The notes under the pieces were generated by a model. It ran no database searches. It was not told the DNA's origin and worked only from the letters and a program-made list of their open reading frames with translations. Source: Chitinophagaceae bacterium (lineage in GTDB: Bacteria > Bacteroidota > Bacteroidia > Chitinophagales > Chitinophagaceae). From it: a DNA stretch of 64,000 nucleotides. The stretch is from the NCBI GenBank assembly GCA_019638595.1, contig JAHBTJ010000002.1:248001-312000 (forward strand), given 5' to 3'. Positions 54,848 through 63,170 of this stretch are shown in pieces. How positions within the stretch are numbered: position 1 is the first letter of the stretch; each line of letters begins with the position of its first letter. The position numbers and the translations under genes were made by a program.

Positions 54848-56146
54848 ATGATTGCCATGATACTCAAAACCACCAGGCTGCTAATGGCTTTTATAGCAAC
54901 AGGTTTGCTGTTAACTTTCGCAGGCTGTTTAAAAGACTCTGTAAAACAAACCCGTACATACACGTATACCATGTTAACCCCGGTATATAAAACGCGCGCG
55001 GAAGTGTATGGAGCGATGAACAGCAACTCCGCTGAAAAAATTACTTCTGCCGGCAAGATCTATATCAAAGACCAGTATATATACCTCAATGAAGTAGACA
55101 AAGGGATCCATATCATTGATAACAGCAACCCGTCTGATCCTAAACAGGTAGCATTCCTTGATATTCCGGGCAACCGGGATATGGCTGTGAAAGACAATAT
55201 TTTATACGCCGATATGTATAGCGACCTAATAGCCATAGATATCTCAAATCCCCAACAAACAACTGTTACCAGGGAAATAAAATACTTTTTTCAAACAAGG
55301 TATTACCAAAACCCTACAGTAATTGACAATAATCTTGTTATAGTTGACTGGGTAAGAAAAGACACCACTATCACCACCACCGAAACCAATTATAACCCCG
55401 GACCTTGTTACAATTGTATTTATGAGACAGATGCGTTGGGATACCTGTCATCCAACTCTTCCGCTAAACCGGCGCCATCCGGGGGCGGGCTGGCCGGCTC
55501 TATGGCAAGCATGGTGCTGATGAACGATTACCTGTATGCCATACGCGAGCCGCACAGCATCGGGATTGTAAGCATTGCAAATGCCGCTGCTCCCTCGCTT
55601 GATACTACTTTTTACGCCGGTTTCGACCTGGAAACAATTTATCCCTTTGAAAATAAGCTGTTCCTGGGTTCTATGACAGGCATGTATATGTACGATCTCA
55701 GCAACCCGCTCGTGCCGGCTAAGCTTGGCGAATTTTCGCATGGCCGTGCCTGTGATCCTGTAGTGACCGATGGCTCATTTGCCTATGTAACCCTCCACGC
55801 GGGCGCTTCCTGTGGAGGAACCGCCAACGAATTAAATGTTGTAGACATCAAGGATCTGATGAACCCGGTTCTTGTAAAAACATATGAGCTAACCAAGCCA
55901 ACCGGTCTTTGTAAAGATGGTTACCTGCTGTTTATTTGCGATGGTAACAGCGGCGTAAGGCTATACGACGCTTCTGATGTGTCAAACCTTAAACAGTTAA
56001 ACCAAATAAAAGTAAATGAATCGTATGATGTGATAGCAGACAATGATCTGGCGCTTGTAGTAGCAAAAGACGGCTTATATCAATACGATTACAGTAATCC
56101 TGACAATATTACCCTGCTGAGCGTATATTCTATCAGCAATAACTGA
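54848..56146 (+). CDS. LVIVD-repeat lipoprotein
   Basis: A 432-residue lipoprotein (TFAGC lipobox) made of LVIVD/beta-propeller repeats: HIIDNSNPSDPKQVAFLD, LIAIDISNPQQTTV, GIVSIANAA, MYDLSNPLVPAKLGEF, VVDIKDLMNPVLV, LYDASDVSNLKQL. Each has the [hydrophobic]-D-[IV]-x-[ND]-P core. It is probably exposed on the outer membrane or in the periplasm. Function is unknown for the family; ligand-binding scaffolds are usual. The frame is open to 54782, but the hydrophobic signal starts at the Mets at 54848 or 54857. Confidence 0.82.
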   Translation: MIAMILKTTRLLMAFIATGLLLTFAGCLKDSVKQTRTYTYTMLTPVYKTRAEVYGAMNSNSAEKITSAGKIYIKDQYIYLNEVDKGIHIIDNSNPSDPKQVAFLDIPGNRDMAVKDNILYADMYSDLIAIDISNPQQTTVTREIKYFFQTRYYQNPTVIDNNLVIVDWVRKDTTITTTETNYNPGPCYNCIYETDALGYLSSNSSAKPAPSGGGLAGSMASMVLMNDYLYAIREPHSIGIVSIANAAAPSLDTTFYAGFDLETIYPFENKLFLGSMTGMYMYDLSNPLVPAKLGEFSHGRACDPVVTDGSFAYVTLHAGASCGGTANELNVVDIKDLMNPVLVKTYELTKPTGLCKDGYLLFICDGNSGVRLYDASDVSNLKQLNQIKVNESYDVIADNDLALVVAKDGLYQYDYSNPDNITLLSVYSISNN

Positions 56147-56172
56147 TTTCATTTTCTATAGTCTTCATCTAT

Positions 56173-56196
56173 AACCGGCGTCACTGCCGGTTTTTT
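56173..56196 (+). terminator. rho-independent terminator after the LVIVD lipoprotein gene
   Basis: AACCGGC (56173-56179), 6-nt loop GTCACT, GCCGGTT (56186-56192) followed by TTTT, 26 bp after the stop codon. A standard intrinsic terminator. Confidence 0.85.
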
Positions 56197-56314
56197 GTTA
56201 TGTGCCGGTGTTGCTTTCTTGCTGTTGGATCATGCTGTAAATTAATCTGTTCATTCTCCTCATCCGGCAATAATATTTTCGTATTTTAAAGGCTTATTTG
56301 TATAAATTAACTGC

Positions 56315-57703
56315 ATGAACAATTCTTCGCAACTGAACCGCACGCTTGGGTTACGACTGGCTGTTATAATGGTAATCGGCAATATTATTGGTTCGGGTGT
56401 GTTTAAAAAAGTAGCGCCTATGGCTACTGAACTGCACTCACCCGGCTGGGTGCTGGTATGCTGGATGCTGGGTGGGATCATTACACTGTTCGGGGCGTTG
56501 AGCAACGCGGAAATAGCCGGGATGCTGGCAGATACAGGCGGCGAATACGCGTACTATAAAAAGATCTACAACAAGTTTTTTTCATTCCTGTACGGGTGGT
56601 CCAATTTTGCCGCTATTAAAACCGCTGCCGTGGCAGGTATTGCTTATGTATTTGCCCAGTCTCTTCATAGCATCATTAATATTCCGCCCCTGTTATCATC
56701 GCTGGCCGATTTTAATATAGCAGGCATATTTTATCCCTTTGCGGATTTTAATGTAAAATTTACCGCCATCATATTGATCGTGGCGCTTACCTGGCTGAAT
56801 AGCACAGGCATTAAAACAGGTGCGGGGCTTAGCACCGCGTTATTGCTGTTGCTGATGGCAGGTATTGCGCTTATCATCGTATTCGGGCTTGGCAGCAGTC
56901 AGTCAGGCATAGGTGCTGCGTTCGACCTTTCTACCAGCAATGATACTGCCATTACAGGCAGCGCTATTTTTACCGCTATGCTGGGTGCTTTTTGGGCATA
57001 CGAAGGTTGGAACTCGGTGGGGCTGCTGGGTGGTGAGATCAAAAATCCGCATCGCAACGTTCCTATGAGTATTATACTGGGCTTGCTGCTGGTCATTACC
57101 ATTTATATGCTGGCCAACATCGCGTACCTGTCGCTGTTGCCCGTTCCGCAGCTCGAACAAATAAACGCCGCCGGTAATTCCATTGCGGCGGTAGAAGCGG
57201 TAAAAGTATTTTGGGGGCAGGGGGGTGTAATGTTCATGTCCATACTGATACTGGTATCCACACTGGGCTGCACGCATGCCACTATATTAAGCAACGCCCG
57301 TACCTATTACGCAATGGCGAAAGAAGGAGTGTTCTTTTCAAACGTAAGCAAATTGAACAGCGCGCAGGTACCTGCCGCGGCTTTGTGGTACCAGGGAGTA
57401 TGGGCCTGCCTGCTGGTACTTTCGGGCACATTCGACCAGTTGACCGAAATGCTGATATTTGCAGCGTTCATTTATTATGGCGCCACCACATTAGGCGTAT
57501 TTATTTTAAGAAGGAGAATGCCGGATGCGCCGCGCCCTTATAAAACATGGGGATATCCTGTTATACCGGCTATCTTCATTATTTTCTGTGTGCTGCTCAT
57601 TGGCAATACCATTATGCAACGCCCCCGGGAAGCAGGTATTGGACTTTTCCTGATTTTACTGGGCATTCCTTTTTACTGGTGGTTTACAAAGAAGAAAGGG
57701 TGA
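56315..57703 (+). CDS. APC-superfamily amino acid permease
   Basis: A 462-residue inner-membrane transporter with about 12 hydrophobic segments. The first helix has the unwound substrate-site motif NIIGSGVFKK that identifies the APC family, followed by SNAEIAGMLADTGGEYAYYKK. It resembles the LAT-type branch. The downstream DgcN and epimerase genes on the same strand (86 bp, then 10 bp) suggest that it imports glutamate, a D-amino acid or a dipeptide; this is inference from context. Confidence 0.9.
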   Translation: MNNSSQLNRTLGLRLAVIMVIGNIIGSGVFKKVAPMATELHSPGWVLVCWMLGGIITLFGALSNAEIAGMLADTGGEYAYYKKIYNKFFSFLYGWSNFAAIKTAAVAGIAYVFAQSLHSIINIPPLLSSLADFNIAGIFYPFADFNVKFTAIILIVALTWLNSTGIKTGAGLSTALLLLLMAGIALIIVFGLGSSQSGIGAAFDLSTSNDTAITGSAIFTAMLGAFWAYEGWNSVGLLGGEIKNPHRNVPMSIILGLLLVITIYMLANIAYLSLLPVPQLEQINAAGNSIAAVEAVKVFWGQGGVMFMSILILVSTLGCTHATILSNARTYYAMAKEGVFFSNVSKLNSAQVPAAALWYQGVWACLLVLSGTFDQLTEMLIFAAFIYYGATTLGVFILRRRMPDAPRPYKTWGYPVIPAIFIIFCVLLIGNTIMQRPREAGIGLFLILLGIPFYWWFTKKKG

Positions 57704-57789
57704 AAGGACAATGTCCTCATTTTTAGTATCTGTTAGAAGGTGAAGATGCTGATGTATCATAACGTTGCATATAATTAATTAGCGCCAAG

Positions 57790-58839
57790 ATGGATAAAGC
57801 AATTGTACTGGCAGGAGGTTTATTGCATACACCCGATGCCAAAACCACCCACGGATTAATAAGAGAAGGGGAGCGGTTTTTGATAACGGCGGTAATAGAC
57901 GAAGTAAACGCGGGAAACGATGCAGGAGAAGTGCTGGATGGAAAATTCCGTGGTATTCCTGTGGTTAAGAACATCCGCGATGCCCTGTATACCCGGCCTG
58001 CGTATTGTATTGTGGGGGTGGCTACCAACGGGGGAGTATTTCCTCCTGCCATGCTTGATGAGATCAGGCAGGCCATCAGCAGCGGTTTGTCTGTTGTAAA
58101 TGGTTTACATGATTACCTGTGTGACAGGCAGGATATGGCAGCGCTGGCAAAAAGCAGGGGTGTGGAATTGATAGATGTGAGAAAGCCAAGACCGGTGAAG
58201 GACCTGCATTTTTGGACAGGAGCAATACGGAACCTGAAAACGCCCGTGGTGGCGGTAATGGGTACCGATTGTTCGTTGGGCAAAAGAACTACCACCCGCT
58301 TTTTATTGAAGGAATGTAAACAGGAAGGTATTGAGGCGCAGATGATCTACACCGGGCAGACGGGCTGGTTGCAGGGAGGGAAATACGGGTTTATTTTTGA
58401 TTCAACGCTTAACGATTTTACCGGTGGAGAACTGGAACATGCTATATTAAGTTGTAATGAAGAAATGCATCCCGATATAATTTTAGTAGAAGGCCAGGCG
58501 GCGCTGCGTAATCCCGGAGGTCCCTGCGGTTCGGAATTGCTTGTTTCCGGTAATGCCCGGCATGTTATACTGGTGCATGCTCCTAAAAGAAAATATTATG
58601 ATCATCAGCCTCAATGGGGTGAAATTCCGCCTGTGGAATCGGAGATAGATCTTATTCACAGGTATGGCTCAAAAGTGATAGCGCTTGCTTTGAATACCGA
58701 GCATTGTACGGTAACCGAAGCCGAAGCCTTTCGCCGGGAATACGAAAAGCGTTCAGGCGTTCCTGTAATATTGCCGTTGCAGGAAGGATGTAAAAGAATA
58801 GTACCCTTGCTCCGGGATATAATAACGGCCACTTCTTAA
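57790..58839 (+). CDS. dgcN: DUF1611/DgcN family protein (D-glutamate N-acetyltransferase-type)
   Basis: A 349-residue cytoplasmic protein of the DUF1611 family: an N-terminal Rossmann-like domain (about 1-140) and a C-terminal P-loop domain with VMGTDCSLGKRTTTRFLL (about 155-172). In the D-glutamate breakdown pathway described for other bacteria, DgcN acetylates D-glutamate and DgcA, an enolase-superfamily enzyme, racemises the product. The next gene encodes such an enolase-superfamily enzyme only 10 bp away, which supports this reading. The assignment is by family and neighbour, not by tested activity. Confidence 0.8.
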   Translation: MDKAIVLAGGLLHTPDAKTTHGLIREGERFLITAVIDEVNAGNDAGEVLDGKFRGIPVVKNIRDALYTRPAYCIVGVATNGGVFPPAMLDEIRQAISSGLSVVNGLHDYLCDRQDMAALAKSRGVELIDVRKPRPVKDLHFWTGAIRNLKTPVVAVMGTDCSLGKRTTTRFLLKECKQEGIEAQMIYTGQTGWLQGGKYGFIFDSTLNDFTGGELEHAILSCNEEMHPDIILVEGQAALRNPGGPCGSELLVSGNARHVILVHAPKRKYYDHQPQWGEIPPVESEIDLIHRYGSKVIALALNTEHCTVTEAEAFRREYEKRSGVPVILPLQEGCKRIVPLLRDIITATS

Positions 58840-58849
58840 GAAGGTTGCA

Positions 58850-59911
58850 ATGCAAATACGTTCTGTAAAAGTATACAAAAAGGATCTGCCGCTTACCCGG
58901 CCTTATACCATTACGCGTGAAACATACGATCGCACGGAAATTGTTTTCCTGGAGCTGGAGCTAACTAACGGAATAAAGGGGATAGGCGCTGCCTGCCCTG
59001 AGTTTGCAGTTGTGGGGGAATCTCCCGCTATAACGTTCAAAAAGCTACAGGGCGATGACGTAGCCCGGCTAAAGGGAAAAGATATCAGGGAGTTCGGTTC
59101 GCATATACGCTTCTTCAACCGGCTTTTCAGCCTCTGCCCCGGCGCCAGGGCGGCAATTGATATTGCCCTGCACGATGCATTTACAGGTTGGCTGGGCATA
59201 CCGCTTGTAGATTTTTATGGCAGGCGCCATCAAAGTATGATCACCTCTGTTACCATAGGAATTAAAAATGTGGCAGACACTCTTACCGAAGCGATGGAAT
59301 ATTATGAGAAGGGCTTTAAAGCGTTAAAGATAAAAACCGGTTTACATGCGGAAGAAGATGCTGAAAGGATCATCAGGCTCCGGGAAAAATTTAACGATCG
59401 TTTTGAAATAAGGGTAGATGCCAATACAGGATACAACCTGCAGCAGTTGCAGCTTTTCCTGGAGCTGGTGAAAGATCAGCATGTGGAATTAATAGAACAG
59501 CCGCTATTGCCCGGTAACGACCATGAATTGAAAGAGCTGCCCCCGAATGTAAAAGCTATACTTGCGGCAGATGAATCTTTGAAAGATGCCGGCGACGCGT
59601 TGCGGTTAATTAAAGAAGATGTGTACGGTATATTTAATATCAAGCTGATGAAATGCGGAGGTATTACCGAAGCATTGGATATTGCCGGCATTGCCCGTTA
59701 TGCCGGTAAAAAATTATTCTGGGGCTGCAACGACGAAAGCCGTGTAAGCATAACTGCCGCTTTACACGCTGCGTTTGCATGTGAGCATACCCGTTATCTC
59801 GACCTGGATGGAAGCTTTGATCTGGCGGAAGATATAGTCAATGGCGGTTTTATATTGCACAATGGTTATATGCAAACCGTCAGTCGCCCGGGGTTAGGGC
59901 TGGAATGGTGA
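58850..59911 (+). CDS. enolase-superfamily dipeptide epimerase or N-acetylglutamate racemase
   Basis: A 353-residue enzyme of the muconate-lactonising subgroup. Catalytic and metal residues appear in order: KxK in ALKIKTG (about 160-162), Asp in RVDANTGY (190), Glu in LIEQPL (216), Asp in ADESLK (241), Lys in FNIKLMKCGG (266). It has a late DLD pair (YLDLDGSFD, about 320-322). A DxD at this place binds the free amine of dipeptides in L-Ala-D/L-Glu epimerases. Its neighbour DgcN points instead to N-acetyl-glutamate racemase (DgcA). Both readings concern D-glutamate, a cell-wall amino acid. Confidence 0.82.
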   Translation: MQIRSVKVYKKDLPLTRPYTITRETYDRTEIVFLELELTNGIKGIGAACPEFAVVGESPAITFKKLQGDDVARLKGKDIREFGSHIRFFNRLFSLCPGARAAIDIALHDAFTGWLGIPLVDFYGRRHQSMITSVTIGIKNVADTLTEAMEYYEKGFKALKIKTGLHAEEDAERIIRLREKFNDRFEIRVDANTGYNLQQLQLFLELVKDQHVELIEQPLLPGNDHELKELPPNVKAILAADESLKDAGDALRLIKEDVYGIFNIKLMKCGGITEALDIAGIARYAGKKLFWGCNDESRVSITAALHAAFACEHTRYLDLDGSFDLAEDIVNGGFILHNGYMQTVSRPGLGLEW

Positions 59912-59917
59912 TATTGT

Positions 59918-59937
59918 TTTAAATCCCTGGGTTTAAA
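59918..59937. terminator. possible bidirectional terminator between convergent genes
   Basis: TTTAAATCC-CTGGGTTTAAA can fold as a short stem flanked by T and A runs. It lies between the epimerase stop (59911) and the stop of the convergent PLP enzyme (59933), overlapping the last codons of the latter. Confidence 0.4.
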
Positions 59938-61114
59938 TCGTCTTCAATGCCTGCTCCAGGTCGCTCAGCAAATCGTTGGTATTCTCAATGCCCACGGAGT
60001 ACCGGATCAATCCTTCGGGAATGCCCAGCAATTTCCGCTGTTCTTCTGTTAGCTCCACATGGCTGGTTGTGCGTGGCGGCCCCGCAAGCGTACTTACCGA
60101 TCCCAGGCTGGCCGCAAGGTGTGCCAGTTTCAGCCGGGGCAGCACTTTTTTTACATTTTCATAACCGCCTTCAATCGCAAAGCTTAATATGCCGCCAAAG
60201 CCTTTCATTTGCCGCCTGGCTATTTCATGCCCGTGGTGGGTTTCCAGCCCGGGATAAAACACTTCCTTTATTTTAGGATGAGCTTCCAGGTAACGGGCAA
60301 TGGCAAGTGCAGATGCATTTTGCCGCTCAATTCTCAATTCCAGCGTTTTCATGCCGCGGGCTATCATATAAGCGGGGTCGGCCTGCAGGCTGGCGCCATT
60401 GATCTCCCTGAACTGGAATACCTTTTTTACAAGATCCTGTTTACCGGCCAGCACGCCACCCATCGCGTCGGAGTGACCGCATAAAAATTTAGTGGCGCTG
60501 TGTATAATCAAATGTGCGCCCAACTGCAGGGGATTTTGATTGATGGGGGTTGCAAAAGTATTGTCAACTACTACAATAGCGCCCACCTTTTCCGCCGCTG
60601 CGGCCAGGCGTTTAATATCTACAATTTTTAAGGTAGGATTGGTGGGTGTTTCCAGGTACAGCAAATCGCAGCCTTTGGCTATTTCAGCCTCCAGTTGTTC
60701 ATGGTCGGTAGTGTCGCACAGCGTAACGTCTACATGGTACGCAGGTAAAAAATCAAGGAATATTTTACTGGTTCCGCCATACGTGTCTTTCAGCGATACC
60801 ACTCTTTTACCCGGTGTAAGAAAGGTAAAAAGCGTGTTGCTGATGGCTGCCATGCCTGTTGCAAATGAAGTAGCCGCTTCGGCGCCTTCCAGCAAACGGA
60901 TCTTTTCTTCCAGCACACCAACTGTAGGGTTGGTGTTGCGGCTATAGATATACCCCCTGGCATTGCCGGTAGCTACCGCGTACCACTCATCCAGGTCGGT
61001 ATATGCAAATGCCACGCTGTTTACAACAGGCGCTGTGGCCGCGCCTTTTACATACAGGTCGTTTTCGCCCGCCCATACGGCCGCTGTTCCTTTCTGGTAT
61101 TGAGATACATCCAT
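59933..61114 (-). CDS. cystathionine gamma-synthase/lyase family PLP enzyme
   Basis: A 393-residue Cys/Met-metabolism PLP enzyme, cytoplasmic. The PLP Lys is in HSATKFLCGHSDAMGG (about 209). Other marks are YIYSRNTNPTVGVLE, FATGMAAISN, DTYGGTSKIF, VVDNTFATPINQNPLQLGA and LGSVSTLAGPPRTTSH. The family holds cystathionine gamma-synthase, cystathionine gamma-lyase, methionine gamma-lyase and O-acetylhomoserine sulfhydrylase, which cannot be told apart with confidence here. It is transcribed alone. Confidence 0.88.
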   Translation of the reverse strand: MDVSQYQKGTAAVWAGENDLYVKGAATAPVVNSVAFAYTDLDEWYAVATGNARGYIYSRNTNPTVGVLEEKIRLLEGAEAATSFATGMAAISNTLFTFLTPGKRVVSLKDTYGGTSKIFLDFLPAYHVDVTLCDTTDHEQLEAEIAKGCDLLYLETPTNPTLKIVDIKRLAAAAEKVGAIVVVDNTFATPINQNPLQLGAHLIIHSATKFLCGHSDAMGGVLAGKQDLVKKVFQFREINGASLQADPAYMIARGMKTLELRIERQNASALAIARYLEAHPKIKEVFYPGLETHHGHEIARRQMKGFGGILSFAIEGGYENVKKVLPRLKLAHLAASLGSVSTLAGPPRTTSHVELTEEQRKLLGIPEGLIRYSVGIENTNDLLSDLEQALKTI

Positions 61115-61284
61115 GACTGATAATTTGGTAAAGCAAAGTTGTGTATGGCCTTAAAGGTACATGCTTTAGCCAGTGTTTGGGGACTGCGCGGAAAAGTTCC
61201 CGGCAATATTGTAATTTCAAAGCCCGCCGCTCAATTTTTATTTTAAAAGGCAGGTGGTTATAATAAGGCCTGCCGGCACAATGC

Positions 61285-61608
61285 TTAATTAAAAAAGTTC
61301 AGCAATTGCTGTGTTTTTATTTCAGTATCGGCAGCCTGTATCAGTTCATACAAACTCATCAATTCATTTTCACTTAAAATAAGGTGGATTTGGCTGCAGG
61401 GTGTAGGAAGAATAATGCATTTGCAGTTAGGATTGTGCATAAGTACATGATCCGCTTTCCGCACCGATACAAGCCGGGTAAAGCCTTCAAACTGGGCTTC
61501 ATCAAAGGTTAGCATGCTGGTGCCAAAGCTTACCTGGAAATGCCTGCAGTCTTCGCATTGAATGATGTACCCGTTTTCGTTTTGATGCCAGTTTTTAAAT
61601 CTGCACAT
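61285..61608 (-). CDS. small Cys-rich protein of unknown function
   Basis: A 107-residue cytoplasmic protein. Cys residues at 2, 18, 21, 63 and 65 (CEDC, NCKC) could hold a metal, such as zinc. The second half is an amphipathic helix (LSENELMSLYELIQAAD). It resembles small Bacteroidota proteins annotated only as DUFs. Transcribed alone on the minus strand; no neighbour suggests a role. Confidence 0.65.
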   Translation of the reverse strand: MCRFKNWHQNENGYIIQCEDCRHFQVSFGTSMLTFDEAQFEGFTRLVSVRKADHVLMHNPNCKCIILPTPCSQIHLILSENELMSLYELIQAADTEIKTQQLLNFFN

Positions 61609-61940
61609 ACTATTTTTTTAATCCGGCAAAAATGATGGCATTTGCTGTAAATAGCCTGCCGGAACGGGAATCTTGTTTGCGAGATCGGGAAACCCTGTCT
61701 CATTTTGCGGATCATTAAAGCGCCTCCCTTCTGCAGTTGTGGAATGTTATAGCTGTTGCATCTAAAGTTCAGGAAGCCGCCCAAAATATCAACAGCGGGT
61801 GTAAGTTAAGCGGCGGGCGCTGCAAATCGGGTATTTTAGCCTTAATGGCAGCTGATAATTAATGATTTATCAAATTTTAGCTACAGGGCGTCAAATACCA
61901 AATGATTTGTTAACTTGCCACTCCCATAAATAAAAAGTTT
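61609..61940. other. 332-bp gap, nothing recognisable
   Basis: Between the divergent Cys-rich and small membrane protein genes. It must hold both promoters. No hairpin, repeat or small gene with support is seen; a short minus-strand frame overlapping the Cys-rich gene looks spurious. Confidence 0.5.
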
Positions 61941-62183
61941 ATGGCAATACAGCAAAACCATAATGACCCGGGTAAAAGAAAGCATTCTTTTTACCATTCT
62001 TTATACGATTATACCATGGGAGTATTATGGATTGCCATTGGCTTACTTTTTCTATTGAACCGGCGATTGGATATCGGTTGGATGAAAAGTGACCCGTTGA
62101 TTGATACGCTTTTTGGTAGTATAGGCATTGCTTATGGACTGTTCAGATTGTACAGAGGGTATCAAAAAAAATATTTCAAATGA
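61941..62183 (+). CDS. small two-helix membrane protein
   Basis: An 80-residue protein with a polar, basic N-terminus and two hydrophobic segments (about 26-44 and 55-70) ending in a basic tail (YRGYQKKYFK). Function unknown. Its stop overlaps the start of the PstS-like gene by 4 bp (ATGA), so the two are translationally coupled, which supports it as a real gene. Confidence 0.75.
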   Translation: MAIQQNHNDPGKRKHSFYHSLYDYTMGVLWIAIGLLFLLNRRLDIGWMKSDPLIDTLFGSIGIAYGLFRLYRGYQKKYFK

Positions 62184-63130
62184 CCAGTATATATAAGATT
62201 TCGCGTTTTTTTGCTAATTGCGTATTGTATGCTGCTGTTTGGGGCTGCATTGCGGGCTGTGGCAGCGGCGACAGAAAATACAAAGCAATTCCCGGAAATG
62301 ATGATCTTAAGTCAGGAACCATTCATATCAGCGCCGACGAGTCGTTTAAGCCCATTATAGACTCGCAGATCAAGGTGTTCATGTCTCAATATCCCGAAGC
62401 AACCATCATTCCGCATTACAAAGCGGAGGCGGATTGTTTGCGGGATCTGTTGAATGACAGCATACGCATGGTAATTGTAACCAGGGGATTGAGTGAAGAA
62501 GAAGTTAAAACTTTGAAAGATACATTAGGCTTTGCACCGGTGTGGGGCAAAGTGGCGTCTGATGCTATATCGGTCATTGTAAATAATAAGCAGAGAGATT
62601 CTCTTTTTACGATGGGCGATATACGCTCTTTGATGAACGGCACCAGCGGCTATAAGCTAAAGCCTGTAATGGATGGCACTTCGGCAACGAGCACCGTAAG
62701 GTTTATGCTTGATTCTGTATTAAATGGTCAGCCGCTTGGCTCCAATGTTTCGGCTGCCCAAACAAGCGAACAGGTTATTGACTATGTATCGAACAATGAA
62801 AATGCTATCGGCTTTATCGGCGTAAGCTGGATCGGTAATCCCGAAGATAAGGAGCAGCTTGCCTTTTTATCAAAGGTAAAAGTGGCATCCATAGAAGCCA
62901 GGAGTGAAAAAGACAAATTTATAAAACCCTACCAGGCAAATATTGCTACTAAAAGATATCCCATGGTACGTGGTTTGTACTATATTGTTAAGGAAAACTA
63001 CGCGGGGCTGGGTAAGGGGTTCAGCAATTTTTTAAATGGCGAAAAAGGGCAGTTGATCTTCAGAAGAGCCTATCTTGTGCCGACCAAAATGAATTTTACC
63101 GTTAGAGAAGCGCATATAAAAGAAGAATAA
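62180..63130 (+). CDS. PstS-like phosphate/anion substrate-binding lipoprotein
   Basis: A 316-residue periplasmic-binding-protein fold with lipobox IAGC (Cys 27). The start (GTIHISADESFKPIIDSQIKVF) and the segments DAISVIVNNKQ, GTSATSTVRFML and AIGFIGVSWIG match the PstS-like branch. In many Bacteroidota a protein like this is encoded beside ExbB/ExbD/TonB and a TPR protein and is not part of a phosphate ABC transporter. Here the TPR gene follows after 40 bp, and no Pst permease is in view. Confidence 0.85.
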   Translation: MTSIYKISRFFANCVLYAAVWGCIAGCGSGDRKYKAIPGNDDLKSGTIHISADESFKPIIDSQIKVFMSQYPEATIIPHYKAEADCLRDLLNDSIRMVIVTRGLSEEEVKTLKDTLGFAPVWGKVASDAISVIVNNKQRDSLFTMGDIRSLMNGTSGYKLKPVMDGTSATSTVRFMLDSVLNGQPLGSNVSAAQTSEQVIDYVSNNENAIGFIGVSWIGNPEDKEQLAFLSKVKVASIEARSEKDKFIKPYQANIATKRYPMVRGLYYIVKENYAGLGKGFSNFLNGEKGQLIFRRAYLVPTKMNFTVREAHIKEE

Positions 63131-63170
63131 TTTTAATATTTTTACCAAAACCAAAATCTCAAAAATTACA

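Noticed and set aside
61530-61784. 84-residue minus-strand frame upstream of the Cys-rich protein
   Set aside because: It overlaps the Cys-rich gene in another frame, has no recognisable features and its start context is poor.
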